This document shows positions 41,941-50,538 of a stretch of DNA of 64,000 nucleotides, in pieces. The stretch comes from Mycobacterium colombiense (GTDB taxonomy: Bacteria; Actinomycetota; Actinomycetes; Mycobacteriales; Mycobacteriaceae). Location: assembly GCF_001953985.1 (NCBI RefSeq), contig NZ_MBEI01000061.1:62001-126000 (forward strand). Direction: 5' to 3'. Position 1 is the first letter of the stretch. Each line of letters opens with the position of its first letter. A model generated the notes under the pieces. The model made no database searches. It saw only the letters and a list, made by a program, of their open reading frames with translations, and was not told where the DNA came from. The position numbers and the translations under genes were made by a program.

Positions 41941-43110
41941 TCAGGCCAGCGCGACGCCGAGTTCCTGCGCGAACACCTTGATCATGTGCTGGACGGCGAT
42001 TTCGTTGCGTCCGATGATCATGTGGTCGTGCTGGCCGTGCCGGACGCCCTCGCCGCACTGGGGCAGCATGGCGAAGTCCTCGTCGCGCACGGCCGCGTGC
42101 ACCCCTTCGAAGACCGTGTCGTAGGCCGCTCTCATCTCGTCGTTGGTGGCCGGGATGCGTCCCATCCAGCTGTGCCGGACGGTGCAGCGGGTCGGTTCAC
42201 CGGCGGGCAGCATGTCGATGATCTCCACGCCCACCGGGCTGTTGGCCAGGATGAGGTTCGGATACACCCAATAGATCACTCCCATGTTCGTCGAGGGGTC
42301 CAGCGACGCCGTGGGGTCGGTGTCCGCGTTGGTGATCCAGGTGAACGGAAAGCCGATGCGGTGATGCTTACCGAATTCGTCGTAGACCATCGTGTTGGCG
42401 AGGGTGTTCTGCCCGATGAGGCTCTCGCCGTGCACGTACGGGAAGTGATATCCCTCGGCGAACGCTTCCAGGGCGCCCTTCCAGGACACCTCGGACGTGA
42501 ATTCGCGCTGCGTGTGATAGCCGTACGACTCGTAGTTCCACAGCGCCAGTTCGGTGCCGAAGTCACCGAGATGGTCGTCGAGATCAATGGTCGCGCCGGC
42601 GGTCAGCACCGCCCAGATGAAGCCGTGCCGCTCCTCGGACGGCAGCTCCACCAGGCCGTAGTCCTTGGTGTCCATCGAATCGAAGCCGGCCTTGCCCGGG
42701 ACGGTGAACAACTCGCCGGTGTTGCGGTACGTCCAGGCGTGATACGGGCAGACGAACCGCGAGGCGTTGCCCGAGCCGCAGGCCGGCATCGCGCCGCGGT
42801 GCCGGCAGTAGTTGAGCAAGACGTGGCTGGCGCCGGTGCGGTCGCGGGTGACCAGCAGCGAGTCGCCCAGCACCGAGCGCACCACGTAGTCATTCTTGTT
42901 CGGCACCTGCGCCGACGGGACGATGGCCAGCGGCACCCGGCGCAGGATCTGCGATTCCTCGATCTCGGTGATCTTGGGGTCGCGGTAGTAGTGCAGCGGC
43001 ACCCGCAGTTCGCGTTCGGCCAGGTCGGTCGTCTTGTCCAGGGCGTGACGCAGGCCCCGCCGCGTCAGCGTCTCGTCGGTGCCGCTCACCGGCTTGTCGA
43101 TCGTCGTCAC
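41941..43110 (-). CDS. Rieske-type aromatic-ring-hydroxylating oxygenase, alpha subunit
   Basis: A 389-residue Rieske non-heme iron oxygenase. The [2Fe-2S] ligands are in NYCRHRGAMPACG and RFVCPYHAWTY (CxH and CxxH); the mononuclear iron site is in AFAEGYHFPYVHGES, with the distal acid in the C-terminal part. GTG 43110 is used because GGAG lies 6 bases upstream and because the promoter and operator occupy the DNA around the alternative ATG at 43143. The divergent TetR gene probably controls it. No reductase or ferredoxin gene adjoins, so electrons must come from elsewhere. The substrate is an unknown aromatic or sterol-like compound. Confidence 0.87.
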   Translation of the reverse strand: MTTIDKPVSGTDETLTRRGLRHALDKTTDLAERELRVPLHYYRDPKITEIEESQILRRVPLAIVPSAQVPNKNDYVVRSVLGDSLLVTRDRTGASHVLLNYCRHRGAMPACGSGNASRFVCPYHAWTYRNTGELFTVPGKAGFDSMDTKDYGLVELPSEERHGFIWAVLTAGATIDLDDHLGDFGTELALWNYESYGYHTQREFTSEVSWKGALEAFAEGYHFPYVHGESLIGQNTLANTMVYDEFGKHHRIGFPFTWITNADTDPTASLDPSTNMGVIYWVYPNLILANSPVGVEIIDMLPAGEPTRCTVRHSWMGRIPATNDEMRAAYDTVFEGVHAAVRDEDFAMLPQCGEGVRHGQHDHMIIGRNEIAVQHMIKVFAQELGVALA

Positions 43111-43141
43111 CCTGGGCTCCTTCGCCTCGATGCTTCGGACC

Positions 43142-43163
43142 ATACAATCATTATCGTTTGTAT
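43142..43163. promoter_or_regulatory. Palindromic operator overlapping the Rieske promoter
   Basis: ATACAA (43142-43147) and TTGTAT (43158-43163) form a perfect inverted repeat with a 10-base spacer, in the 91-base gap between the divergent Rieske and TetR genes. On the minus strand TTGACA (43169-43164) is followed after 17 bases by TGTATG, a plausible promoter for the Rieske gene, so a bound TetR protein would block it. Confidence 0.6.
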
Positions 43164-43201
43164 TGTCAAGACCGGCGGCCGGTGTGTGCGACGATCACGC
43201 C

Positions 43202-43810
43202 ATGCGCCGGCACGGCTGGTCGGGTGACATCCCGGCCGATGACGATGAGGCGGTCGCACGCATCCTGGGCGCGACCCGCAGCGCCATCGACGCGCGAGGA
43301 ACCGTGAGCGTCTCCGAGGTCGCGTCGACGCTCGGCGTGACGCGTCAGACGATCTACCGGTATTTCCCCACCCACGAGGCGCTGCTCGGCGCGACCGCAC
43401 TGTCCGCGGTCGACGGGTTCCTGGATCGGCTTGCGGCGCACCTGGGTTCGATCACCGATCCCACCGAGGCGGTGGTCGAGGGCATCGCCTACACGTTCGA
43501 GCAACTCGCGCACGACAAGTACCTCAGCCTGGTGTTCCAGCCCGGCAAGGCCAGCGCGTTCACCGCGGGCGTCACGTCCGACATGGCCATTTCGTTCGGC
43601 CGGTCGATCCTGCAGCGATTCGACGTCGATTGGGCCGCAGCGGGATTCGCCGGGGGCAGGCTCGACGAGCTGGTCGAGATCATGCTGCGCACCGTGCAGT
43701 CACTGATCGTGGACCCGGGCCGTCCACCGCGCACCGGACGGGAGCTGCGACGGTTCCTGGAGGACTGGATCGCGCCGTCGGTGCGCGCGCACGCCGCCGT
43801 CGAGCGGTGA
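43202..43810 (+). CDS. TetR-family transcriptional regulator
   Basis: A 202-residue TetR repressor. The N-terminal helix-turn-helix reads SVSEVASTLGVTRQTIYRYF (about residues 38-57), followed by a helical ligand-binding domain with no recognisable subfamily. It is divergent from the Rieske oxygenase gene and separated by an operator-like palindrome, so it most likely represses that gene and itself until a substrate-like ligand binds. The ATG at 43202 is used; a GTG upstream is possible. Confidence 0.88.
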   Translation: MRRHGWSGDIPADDDEAVARILGATRSAIDARGTVSVSEVASTLGVTRQTIYRYFPTHEALLGATALSAVDGFLDRLAAHLGSITDPTEAVVEGIAYTFEQLAHDKYLSLVFQPGKASAFTAGVTSDMAISFGRSILQRFDVDWAAAGFAGGRLDELVEIMLRTVQSLIVDPGRPPRTGRELRRFLEDWIAPSVRAHAAVER

Positions 43811-43920
43811 GCCTGACTACCTACCCGTGAACCGCGGCGCCATCGCCGCGAATCACTCAGAGAATTTAGAGCACCGCCCTCAGTGGGGCTCAGGGGTGTC
43901 GAGGGCCCCAGCTGATTTCG

Positions 43921-44427
43921 TCAGACTGCCTCGTCCTCGACGTCCGCCGCAAAATGGTTAATGCTTGGACGCAGATGTCGCAGTAGCTCCTCACCGGAGA
44001 ACTGCAAGCGATCGGCCTCGGTCAGGAAATCAGACTGCGAGGCCGAGGATTCGTAGACCGATCGGGCGTCCTTCACCGCCCTCGGCTCGCGCACCGCCTT
44101 ACGCTTCTTCAGGCGCATCAGTTCGGGATGCATCTTCTTCCGCTGTGAGGGAGGGACCAGCGCACCACGGTTGAAGGCCCTCATACCGAGCTTGTCCGCG
44201 ACCTCCCGGACCTGACAAGTCTGCAAGCGGTAGCGCCACGCGATTTGCGAAATCGTGTACCACCCACGTGGCATCCGCCAGACCCAGCCCGCCACGGTAA
44301 TCACCGTCAACACGGTCGCCAGGGTCGCTTCAGGGCGAAACGCCTTTCCGGAGAACATGATTGCCGCGATCCCGACTACCAGCATGACGACGACAGCTGA
44401 CACGAAGAAAATCTGAGTCGGGCTCAC
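43921..44427 (-). CDS. Uncharacterised membrane protein
   Basis: A 168-residue protein I do not recognise. Two hydrophobic segments are at the N-terminus (QIFFVSAVVVMLVVGIAAIM and ATLATVLTVITVAGWVW), followed by a basic cytoplasmic region with a possible helix-turn-helix-like stretch (YTISQIAWRYRLQ) and a Lys/Arg-rich LMRLKKRKAVREPR, ending acidic. GTG 44427 follows AAGGAGG with short spacing. It stands alone between the TetR gene and a divergent P450; no function is inferred. Confidence 0.65.
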   Translation of the reverse strand: MSPTQIFFVSAVVVMLVVGIAAIMFSGKAFRPEATLATVLTVITVAGWVWRMPRGWYTISQIAWRYRLQTCQVREVADKLGMRAFNRGALVPPSQRKKMHPELMRLKKRKAVREPRAVKDARSVYESSASQSDFLTEADRLQFSGEELLRHLRPSINHFAADVEDEAV

Positions 44428-44628
44428 GCCGCCTCCTTGCGTTCCATCGCGAGTATGTCCAACGGTCTCAGAACCGACGGGCGGTGAAATCGCGACACGC
44501 CGTAGCGTCACCGACTCGAGACCGGCTCTGGCTCCGTCCGGGATGGCCGCTGCAGCGATGGCTTAAGATCGGACGAAGTGACAGCCAACTGCCGGTTATG
44601 CCGGCCTAAAGCTGATACGGAGGGGGCA

Positions 44629-45858
44629 ATGCCCGTCAGCATCTCCAGCCCGAGCGTGTTCGATGCGGGCTTGCCGACCATCGAGTACGACGTCGCCACC
44701 GCCACACCCGAGCAGGTCTATCCGCAGCTGTTGGCGGCGCAGCGACAAGCACCGATCGCGCTGGGGCCCTATGGACCCGAGGTGCTCTCCTACGCACTCG
44801 CCCGAACAATGTTGCGGGACAATCGGTTTCAGATCCCACCCGGGTACATCCTCGCCATCCAGGGCATCACCTCCGGCCCCCTCTGGGACAAGGTCGTCAA
44901 CTCGCTGTTGGGCATGGAGGGCGCCAAACACCAGCGCGTCCGCAGTGTCGTGTCCAAGGCGTTCACCCCGCGCGCCGTCGAACGCCTGCACGCCACGATC
45001 ACCGAGGTCATCGACGAACTCGTCGAACCGATCAGCCGCCTTGGTCACTGCGACGTCGTCACCGACATCGCGCGGCCCTACCCGGTGCCCATCATCTGCG
45101 CGCTGCTCGGCGCGCCCCGCGAAGACTGGCAACGGTTTTCGCTGTGGGCCGACGACATCTTCAGGGCTTTCAACTTCACCTTCACCGCCGATGACGAGCC
45201 CGGCGTGATGCGCGCGTGGGGCGAACTCGACGACTACGTCGACGACATGATCGCCCGGCGTCGCCACACCCTGACCGACGACCTGCTTTCCGACCTCATC
45301 CGCGCCGAACACGACGGGGACCGGCTCGACGCCGGAGAGCTGCGCATGCTCGCCGCCGCGCTGCTGCTCGCGGGCACCGACACCACACGCAACCAGGTGG
45401 CCGCCTCCATCGGGGTGCTCTGCGAGCACCCCGACCAGTGGGAGCTCTTGCGCAACACACCCGAGCTGGCGATGACCGCCGTCGAAGAGACCATGCGGCA
45501 CTCCCCGATCGCCACCACCTTATTGCGTGTCGTGGCCGAGGACGTCGAACTCGCCGGGGTCCACTTCCCCCAGGGAACGCTGGTGTTCGCGAATACCGCT
45601 GCGGCCAACCGTGATCCAGCGATCTACGACGATCCCAACCGATTCGACATCACCCGCGAGGGATTGCCGCCCGTGCTCAATTTCGGCGCCGGCGTGCACT
45701 ACTGCCTCGGCGCGAACCTGGCGCGGCGCGAAATCGCCGAAGCGCTGAAAACCGTCACCCGCCGAATCGCGAACCCCCGCAAGAACGGACCGTCACCCTG
45801 GAAGCCGGTCGTGGGCCTGAGCGGGCCGGCGAGCCTGCCCATTGAATTCGACACCTGA
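44629..45858 (+). CDS. Cytochrome P450
   Basis: A 409-residue soluble P450 monooxygenase. The I-helix oxygen-binding motif is LLLAGTDTTRNQ, the K-helix ExxR is in VEETMRHSP, and the heme-cysteine loop is NFGAGVHYCLGANLAR. A strong CGGAGGGGG ribosome site precedes the ATG. The unusual SPWKPVVGLSGPASLPIEF C-terminus follows the bacterial class pattern. No ferredoxin gene lies beside it. Substrate and CYP family cannot be set by eye. Confidence 0.92.
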   Translation: MPVSISSPSVFDAGLPTIEYDVATATPEQVYPQLLAAQRQAPIALGPYGPEVLSYALARTMLRDNRFQIPPGYILAIQGITSGPLWDKVVNSLLGMEGAKHQRVRSVVSKAFTPRAVERLHATITEVIDELVEPISRLGHCDVVTDIARPYPVPIICALLGAPREDWQRFSLWADDIFRAFNFTFTADDEPGVMRAWGELDDYVDDMIARRRHTLTDDLLSDLIRAEHDGDRLDAGELRMLAAALLLAGTDTTRNQVAASIGVLCEHPDQWELLRNTPELAMTAVEETMRHSPIATTLLRVVAEDVELAGVHFPQGTLVFANTAAANRDPAIYDDPNRFDITREGLPPVLNFGAGVHYCLGANLARREIAEALKTVTRRIANPRKNGPSPWKPVVGLSGPASLPIEFDT

Positions 45859-45869
45859 CGGGCCGACTC

Positions 45870-45971
45870 ATGGCGCTGTTGTTACTGGTCCTCAAGGTTG
45901 CGCTGCTCGCTCTCATCGTCGGAGGCACCGTCGCCCTGATCGCCCGGGGAGTCGGACGCGCGGGACGCTGA
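45870..45971 (+). CDS. Possible 33-residue membrane microprotein
   Basis: Eleven bases after the P450 stop an ATG frame encodes 33 residues, almost entirely one hydrophobic helix (LLLLVLKVALLALIVGG, TVALIARGVGRAGR with a basic end). Composition and position suggest a small membrane protein co-transcribed with the P450. There is no clear ribosome site and the frame is short, so it could be chance. Confidence 0.35.
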   Translation: MALLLLVLKVALLALIVGGTVALIARGVGRAGR

Positions 45972-45978
45972 GGCGCCC

Positions 45979-47277
45979 TTAATCCAGGACTACCGTGGTC
46001 CCCCGACCCGGCACGTGGGTGATCGACCGGCGGTTTATCGGCTCGGATTTGAAGTCGACAGGTCGCACCCGTGCGGTGCTGAACAGTGCGCTAAGCACAA
46101 TCCGCATCTCGCATTCGGCGAAAGTCGCGCCAAGGCAACGGCGCACGCCCCCTCCGAACGGAATCCACGTGTACGTTCCCGCCCGGTTGTCGAGAAACCG
46201 CTCGGGACGAAACTGCTTCGGGTTGGGGTAGACGTCGGGACGTCTGTGCATGAGATAGATCGATGGTGCGACCTTTGCCCCGGCGGGCAATGAGAACCCG
46301 TCGACCTCCATCGGTTCTGTGAGCCGTCTGCTGACCAGGGCGAGCACTGGCCGCAGCCGGAGTGTCTCCTTCACCACGGCATCGACGTACCTCTGGCCGT
46401 CGCCGGATTGCGTCTCTTCGACAAGCCGCGAATGCACATCCGGATGACGGATGATCCGCTCGACTGCCCACGCCAGTCCCGATGCCGTTGTTTCGTGGCC
46501 TGCCAATAGCAACGTGACGAGTTCATCGCGAATCTCTTTGTCACTCATCGGGTTACCGTCTTCGTGCTTGGCCTTCAACAGCATCGACAGGACATCTGTG
46601 CGGCTACCAAGATCCTCTTGCCGTCGGCGAGTGACGATCTCGTCGTGGAGCAGCCGATCCACTTCGGCCAGCAACTTGTTGGTGAGCGCGGTCCTCAGCT
46701 TTTGGGGACCGGCGACCAAGAGAAACATCTGCGCGACGGCATGAGTGGTGAGAGCGAGCATCCGCTGCAGCGCGTGGCGCAGCCGGTCCATGCTCTGCCC
46801 GCGCTCAAGGCCGAACACGAGATGCAAGATGACTTCGAGCGTCAACGCTTGCATCCGAGGGTGCAGCCGCACCGGCACACCACGCGGCCAGCCGGCCATC
46901 TCGGCCTCCACGATGGCGGTCATCGTGGACATATAGTTCTGCAAGTGGCTGCCGCGAAAGGCGGGCATGAGGAGGCGGCGCTGTTCTTTGTGCGCGTCGC
47001 GGTCGAGCAGCAGGACCGAGTTCTGGCCCACCACGGGCAGCAGGATGCGGTTCGCTTCCCCGGCGAGCGCCAGTTCCGGAGGCGTGGTGAAAATCTGCCG
47101 CACCGCATCTGGGTGCGAGACCATCACGATCGGTCCTTCACGCACCAACTTCATGGTGAACGTGTCGCCGTATCGGGCGGCGGCGCGCTCCATGAATTCC
47201 CACGGCCGCGCTATCCACTCGGCGGTTTGCACCGCCGTTGGTAGTCGAGGACCGGGTGGCAGGGTGCTGGCAGCCAT
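45979..47277 (-). CDS. Cytochrome P450 (CYP135/138-like)
   Basis: A 432-residue P450. It begins with a proline-rich LPPGPRLPTAVQ, the I-helix is LLLAGHETTASGLAW, ExxR is in VKETLRLRPVL, the PERF region is FRPERFLDNRAG, and the heme loop is PFGGGVRRCLGATFAECEM. The GHETT and PFGGGxRRCxG forms resemble the mycobacterial CYP135-138 group, but this is only a family-level impression. It converges on the other P450 and the microprotein, 7 bases away. Confidence 0.92.
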   Translation of the reverse strand: MAASTLPPGPRLPTAVQTAEWIARPWEFMERAAARYGDTFTMKLVREGPIVMVSHPDAVRQIFTTPPELALAGEANRILLPVVGQNSVLLLDRDAHKEQRRLLMPAFRGSHLQNYMSTMTAIVEAEMAGWPRGVPVRLHPRMQALTLEVILHLVFGLERGQSMDRLRHALQRMLALTTHAVAQMFLLVAGPQKLRTALTNKLLAEVDRLLHDEIVTRRRQEDLGSRTDVLSMLLKAKHEDGNPMSDKEIRDELVTLLLAGHETTASGLAWAVERIIRHPDVHSRLVEETQSGDGQRYVDAVVKETLRLRPVLALVSRRLTEPMEVDGFSLPAGAKVAPSIYLMHRRPDVYPNPKQFRPERFLDNRAGTYTWIPFGGGVRRCLGATFAECEMRIVLSALFSTARVRPVDFKSEPINRRSITHVPGRGTTVVLD

Positions 47278-47552
47278 CTATTACCCCCAATGGGGACGGC
47301 GCGCGATGGGTTGCTTCGAGCACAGCAACTTTATGTGCTGAGGCGGCCGACCACCAGAGCCTCGATGCGTTCGACGCATCGACGGGCGAGCGGATGGTTC
47401 AGCGGACGACTGCTGGAGCTGCTGCGGACGCACTGCCGACGGGAGGACGGAGAGAAGTGGCGCTGGGCCGTTCGAGGCGCCGCGGGCCAGCCCCACCCCG
47501 ACATGAGCAGAAATCGCGACAATGCGTTGTCAGCTAGTGCCATTCTTTGGGC
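47278..47552. other. Divergent region between P450 and alpha/beta hydrolase genes
   Basis: About 275 bases with no supported gene. At 47518-47531 GACAA and TTGTC flank a TGCG centre, a small inverted repeat ending 21 bases before the hydrolase ATG that could be an operator. Confidence 0.35.
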
Positions 47553-48356
47553 ATGCCTGATGACCCGCATGTTGTCCTCATTCACGGCAACTGGTCGCGC
47601 GGAGAACAGCTAGCCGCGGTCCGCGCTGCCTTCAACGAACGCGGCTATACGGCGCACACTCCGACGCTGCGCCATCACGAATTGCCGATCCACCAGGGCG
47701 CCGCCAAGATCGCGTCCTTAAGCCTGCGGGACTACGTTGACGACCTGGTGGAATTCGTCGGTTCGCTCGAAGCACCACCGCTATTAGTCGGCCACTCGAT
47801 GGGCGGCCTACTTGCGCAACTGGTCGCTGCGCGCACACGCCACACCGGGTTAATAGCCGCATGTCCCGCTCCGGCGGCGGGCATCGCCGGTTCGACTCCT
47901 GCGAATAGGCGCATGTCGATGCCCTGGTTCTTACGATTACGGCCGTGGGCAAAGCCGGTGCCTCCTCCCTCGTTCGAGCGATTCCGGCAATGGGTGGCCA
48001 ACACGCAATCGGAAGTGACCGCACGCGAGATATATGACGGCCTGGTCTGCGAATCCGGGCGAGCGCAATGCGAGATGCTCCTCGCGGTCCTCAAGCTTTC
48101 CAGGGCAACCTATGTAAACGCCACTTCAGTGAACACGCCGGTACTAGTGATAGGAGGCGAGTGCGACTTGATCGTGCCCGCAGGAGTCTTGCGTCAGACA
48201 GGGGCTCAGTATCAGCACGCTGACGTCGTCCACATACCGAAATCCGACCACATGATCTTCTCCGGGAATTGCCTGCCTATAACCATGAGTCACATCGACG
48301 AATGGCTTACGAAGAACCAGCTTCTGCCAAGGCGCGGTACAACATCGCCCTACTGA
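47553..48356 (+). CDS. Alpha/beta hydrolase
   Basis: A 267-residue serine hydrolase fold. HGNW near the N-terminus forms the oxyanion region, the nucleophile elbow is LLVGHSMGGLLAQLV, a late Asp lies in VIGGECDLIVPAG, and the catalytic His is in PKSDHMIFSG. Class (esterase, lipase or other) cannot be told. Base composition and codon use look somewhat less GC-rich than the core genes. It is monocistronic, followed by the tRNA gene on the opposite strand. Confidence 0.85.
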   Translation: MPDDPHVVLIHGNWSRGEQLAAVRAAFNERGYTAHTPTLRHHELPIHQGAAKIASLSLRDYVDDLVEFVGSLEAPPLLVGHSMGGLLAQLVAARTRHTGLIAACPAPAAGIAGSTPANRRMSMPWFLRLRPWAKPVPPPSFERFRQWVANTQSEVTAREIYDGLVCESGRAQCEMLLAVLKLSRATYVNATSVNTPVLVIGGECDLIVPAGVLRQTGAQYQHADVVHIPKSDHMIFSGNCLPITMSHIDEWLTKNQLLPRRGTTSPY

Positions 48357-48451
48357 CGCCCACAGCGCCAGCGATTGAGCCGGCCGGTTCTCCGCTGGCG
48401 TGCATTCGCTGCGCCAAATTCGCACATGCACCCTGAACTGCTCAAACGTGG

Positions 48452-48524
48452 TGGAGCTAAGGGGAATCGAACCCCTGACCTACTCGATGCGAACGAGTCG
48501 CGCTACCAACTGCGCCATAGCCCC
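48452..48524 (-). tRNA. tRNA-Ala (anticodon CGC)
   Basis: On the minus strand a complete 73-base cloverleaf can be drawn. The acceptor stem is GGGGCTA paired with TAGCTCC (one G-U), the D-arm holds AGTTGGTAGC, the anticodon stem ACTCG/CGAGT encloses loop TTCGCAT with anticodon CGC, the T-arm is AGGGG-TTCGATT-CCCCT, and the discriminator is A. CGC reads GCG alanine codons. CCA is not encoded. Confidence 0.95.
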
Positions 48525-48574
48525 TGACCGCTAGCAGGCTACCAGCCGCGGCACCAACTACCGAACTGCCGGGA

Positions 48575-49639
48575 CTATTCGCCGACGGCGCGGGGCAAGT
48601 CCCGCGGCCAGCCGAAGGTCCGCATGGCCATCGCGTAGTCCAGGTGCTCGAAGACGGGGTCCTCGTCGTCGATCTCCAGGACCACCGCGCCGGGGCGTCG
48701 CAGCCGCGACGGGACCACGTCGTAGTCGCGGTCGTAGGCGTTCTCGACGCCCATCCGCGCCCGCGCCATCCGCTTCATCCGGCGGTTGCGCACCTTCTCC
48801 TCGATGCGCGTCTGGCGCCGCAGGTAACCCAGGTACATCAGGGTGATCGCGGTGGCCGTGCCGCACACCCACCAGGCGGTCGGCGAGATCTTGAAGGCCG
48901 CGGTGGCCGAGCCGATCAGGACGACCGCCATCACCATCAGGACCTTCTTGCGGAAGGCGTACTTGCGGGCGCTGACCGCGGCGGCGGTCTTGTTGTCGAA
49001 CCTGCGCCGCCTCGAGGCGTTGCGCGGCATCGGCGCCGGCGCCTCCTCGTCGACGTCGTCGGCCTCGGCGGCGGGCTCCAGACCGGACGAGTCCTCGACG
49101 TACTCGTAGCTGTCTTCGTCCTCGGTCTCGTCGCGTTTAGCGACGGCCTCGGTGTCGGCCTCGTCCTGTTCGATCGGCTCGATGTCGGCCGTCTCCGGCT
49201 CGGCCGCAGACGCGTTGGCCCCCACCGGAAGTACGTGGGAATCCTCGACCACATCGACGTCGAGGTAGTCGGGCTCGGCGGGCTCGGCGACGGCCATCCT
49301 CATCACGACCGGGCGCCGGCGGCTCAGCTCGTCGGTGTCGGCGTCGTCGTCCGCCTCGTGGTCGCGGTCTTCATCCTCGGAGAAGTCGCGCTCCTCGTCG
49401 AGGTCGGTGTCGGCAGGCTCTTCCGGCGGTGTCCAGTTGGGATCGCTGCGATGCCCGGCGGCCGGACCGCTGCGCTTGATCAGCCGGGAGTTGCCACCAC
49501 CGTTGAGCACCCGGGTCGCCAAAGCCACGTCGCTGGTGCGCCGCACCGCATCGCGCTTGCTGACGAGCATCGGCACCAAGACGAACAGCCACAGCACCAC
49601 GAGCGATATCCACAACAAAGACTGCGGGATGCTTGGCAT
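48575..49639 (-). CDS. glpR: Membrane protein, probable Glp receptor GlpR (Rv0996-like)
   Basis: A 354-residue membrane protein. A first helix (SLLWISLVVLWLFVLVPMLV) is at residues 6-25, then a long acidic, low-complexity region with many Asp/Glu runs, then two close helices (VLMVMAVVLIGSATAAF and WWVCGTATAITLMYLGYL), and a basic then conserved C-terminus (VEHL-like DPVFEHLDYAMAMRTFGWPR). In Corynebacterium the related membrane protein GlpR binds Glp, a gephyrin/MoeA-like FtsZ partner. Here the MoeA-like gene lies two genes upstream on the same strand, supporting the match. Role in division and polar growth is inferred from that work. Confidence 0.7.
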   Translation of the reverse strand: MPSIPQSLLWISLVVLWLFVLVPMLVSKRDAVRRTSDVALATRVLNGGGNSRLIKRSGPAAGHRSDPNWTPPEEPADTDLDEERDFSEDEDRDHEADDDADTDELSRRRPVVMRMAVAEPAEPDYLDVDVVEDSHVLPVGANASAAEPETADIEPIEQDEADTEAVAKRDETEDEDSYEYVEDSSGLEPAAEADDVDEEAPAPMPRNASRRRRFDNKTAAAVSARKYAFRKKVLMVMAVVLIGSATAAFKISPTAWWVCGTATAITLMYLGYLRRQTRIEEKVRNRRMKRMARARMGVENAYDRDYDVVPSRLRRPGAVVLEIDDEDPVFEHLDYAMAMRTFGWPRDLPRAVGE

Positions 49640-49864
49640 GATGACCTGCTCTCTTCGGTGTCCATCCCCCGCGAAGCCCATTGGTGGCCAACGCGGCCGG
49701 GTCGTACTGACCAGGACAATTACACACCTGTAATTTGCCTCTCACAAGCACCACGAGTCACTCGTGTCGCGCCAGTCCCAGAATGGCAACGATTCGGACT
49801 CCCCCGCGAGCCGTCGGAGACTCCCGCACGGGACGGCGAAATCCCCGCCTCTTGCGAAAAGCCG

Positions 49865-50476
49865 TCACACCCAGCTGGCGTTACCGGCGCGGACCAGGGC
49901 CGATGCCACCGATCCGTCCACCTCTTCCACGGTGATGGCCATCAGCAGGTGGTCGCGCCACGCCCTGTCGACTTCCAGGTAGCGCTGCAGTAGGCCCTCC
50001 TGGCGGAAGCCGACTTTGGCCAGCACGGCCCGGCTCGCGGCATTCTCCGGGCGCACGGTGGCCTCGACCCGGTGCAACATCACCGGGCCGAAACAGTGAT
50101 CCAGCCCCAGCGCCAGCGCCGCGGTGGCCACGCCGCCGCCGGTGGCCGATCGCGGCACCCAGTAACCGATCCACGCCGACCGCAACGCGCCGTGGGTGAC
50201 ATTGCCGATGGTCAGCTGGCCGCAGAAGTGGCCGTCGAGCTCGATGACGTAGGGCAGCATCCGCCCCTGTCGCGCCTCGGCGCGCAGACCGGAACACAGC
50301 GCAGGCCAGGCCGCCACCGCATGACGGGTCGTCCAATCGCCCTCGGAGCTGGGCTCCCACGGTTCGAGATGCGCACGATCGGTCAGCCGGATCCGACTCC
50401 ACTGCGCGCCATCGCGCAGCCGCACCGCCCGCAAGCGCACGACGCCGCCCGGAACCCGCAGTGGCCCAACGCTCAT
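49865..50476 (-). CDS. rimJ: GNAT-family (ribosomal-protein) N-acetyltransferase
   Basis: A 203-residue GNAT enzyme of the RimJ/RimL type. VVRLRAVRLRDGAQWSRIR is the N-terminal strand, the acetyl-CoA region is SATGGGVATAALALGLDHC with HRVEATVRPENAASRAVLAK and VGFRQEGLLQRYLEV, typical of RimJ-like proteins. The ATG at 50476 gives the expected size; a GTG at 50518 would add 14 residues. Corresponds to Rv0995. It probably acetylates an N-terminus of a ribosomal or other protein. Confidence 0.88.
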   Translation of the reverse strand: MSVGPLRVPGGVVRLRAVRLRDGAQWSRIRLTDRAHLEPWEPSSEGDWTTRHAVAAWPALCSGLRAEARQGRMLPYVIELDGHFCGQLTIGNVTHGALRSAWIGYWVPRSATGGGVATAALALGLDHCFGPVMLHRVEATVRPENAASRAVLAKVGFRQEGLLQRYLEVDRAWRDHLLMAITVEEVDGSVASALVRAGNASWV

Positions 50477-50538
50477 GGGCCACCCTGGATGACGGGAATT
50501 GGCGCGCAACAGGTTCACCGTGTGTGCAGTCTTTTCGC

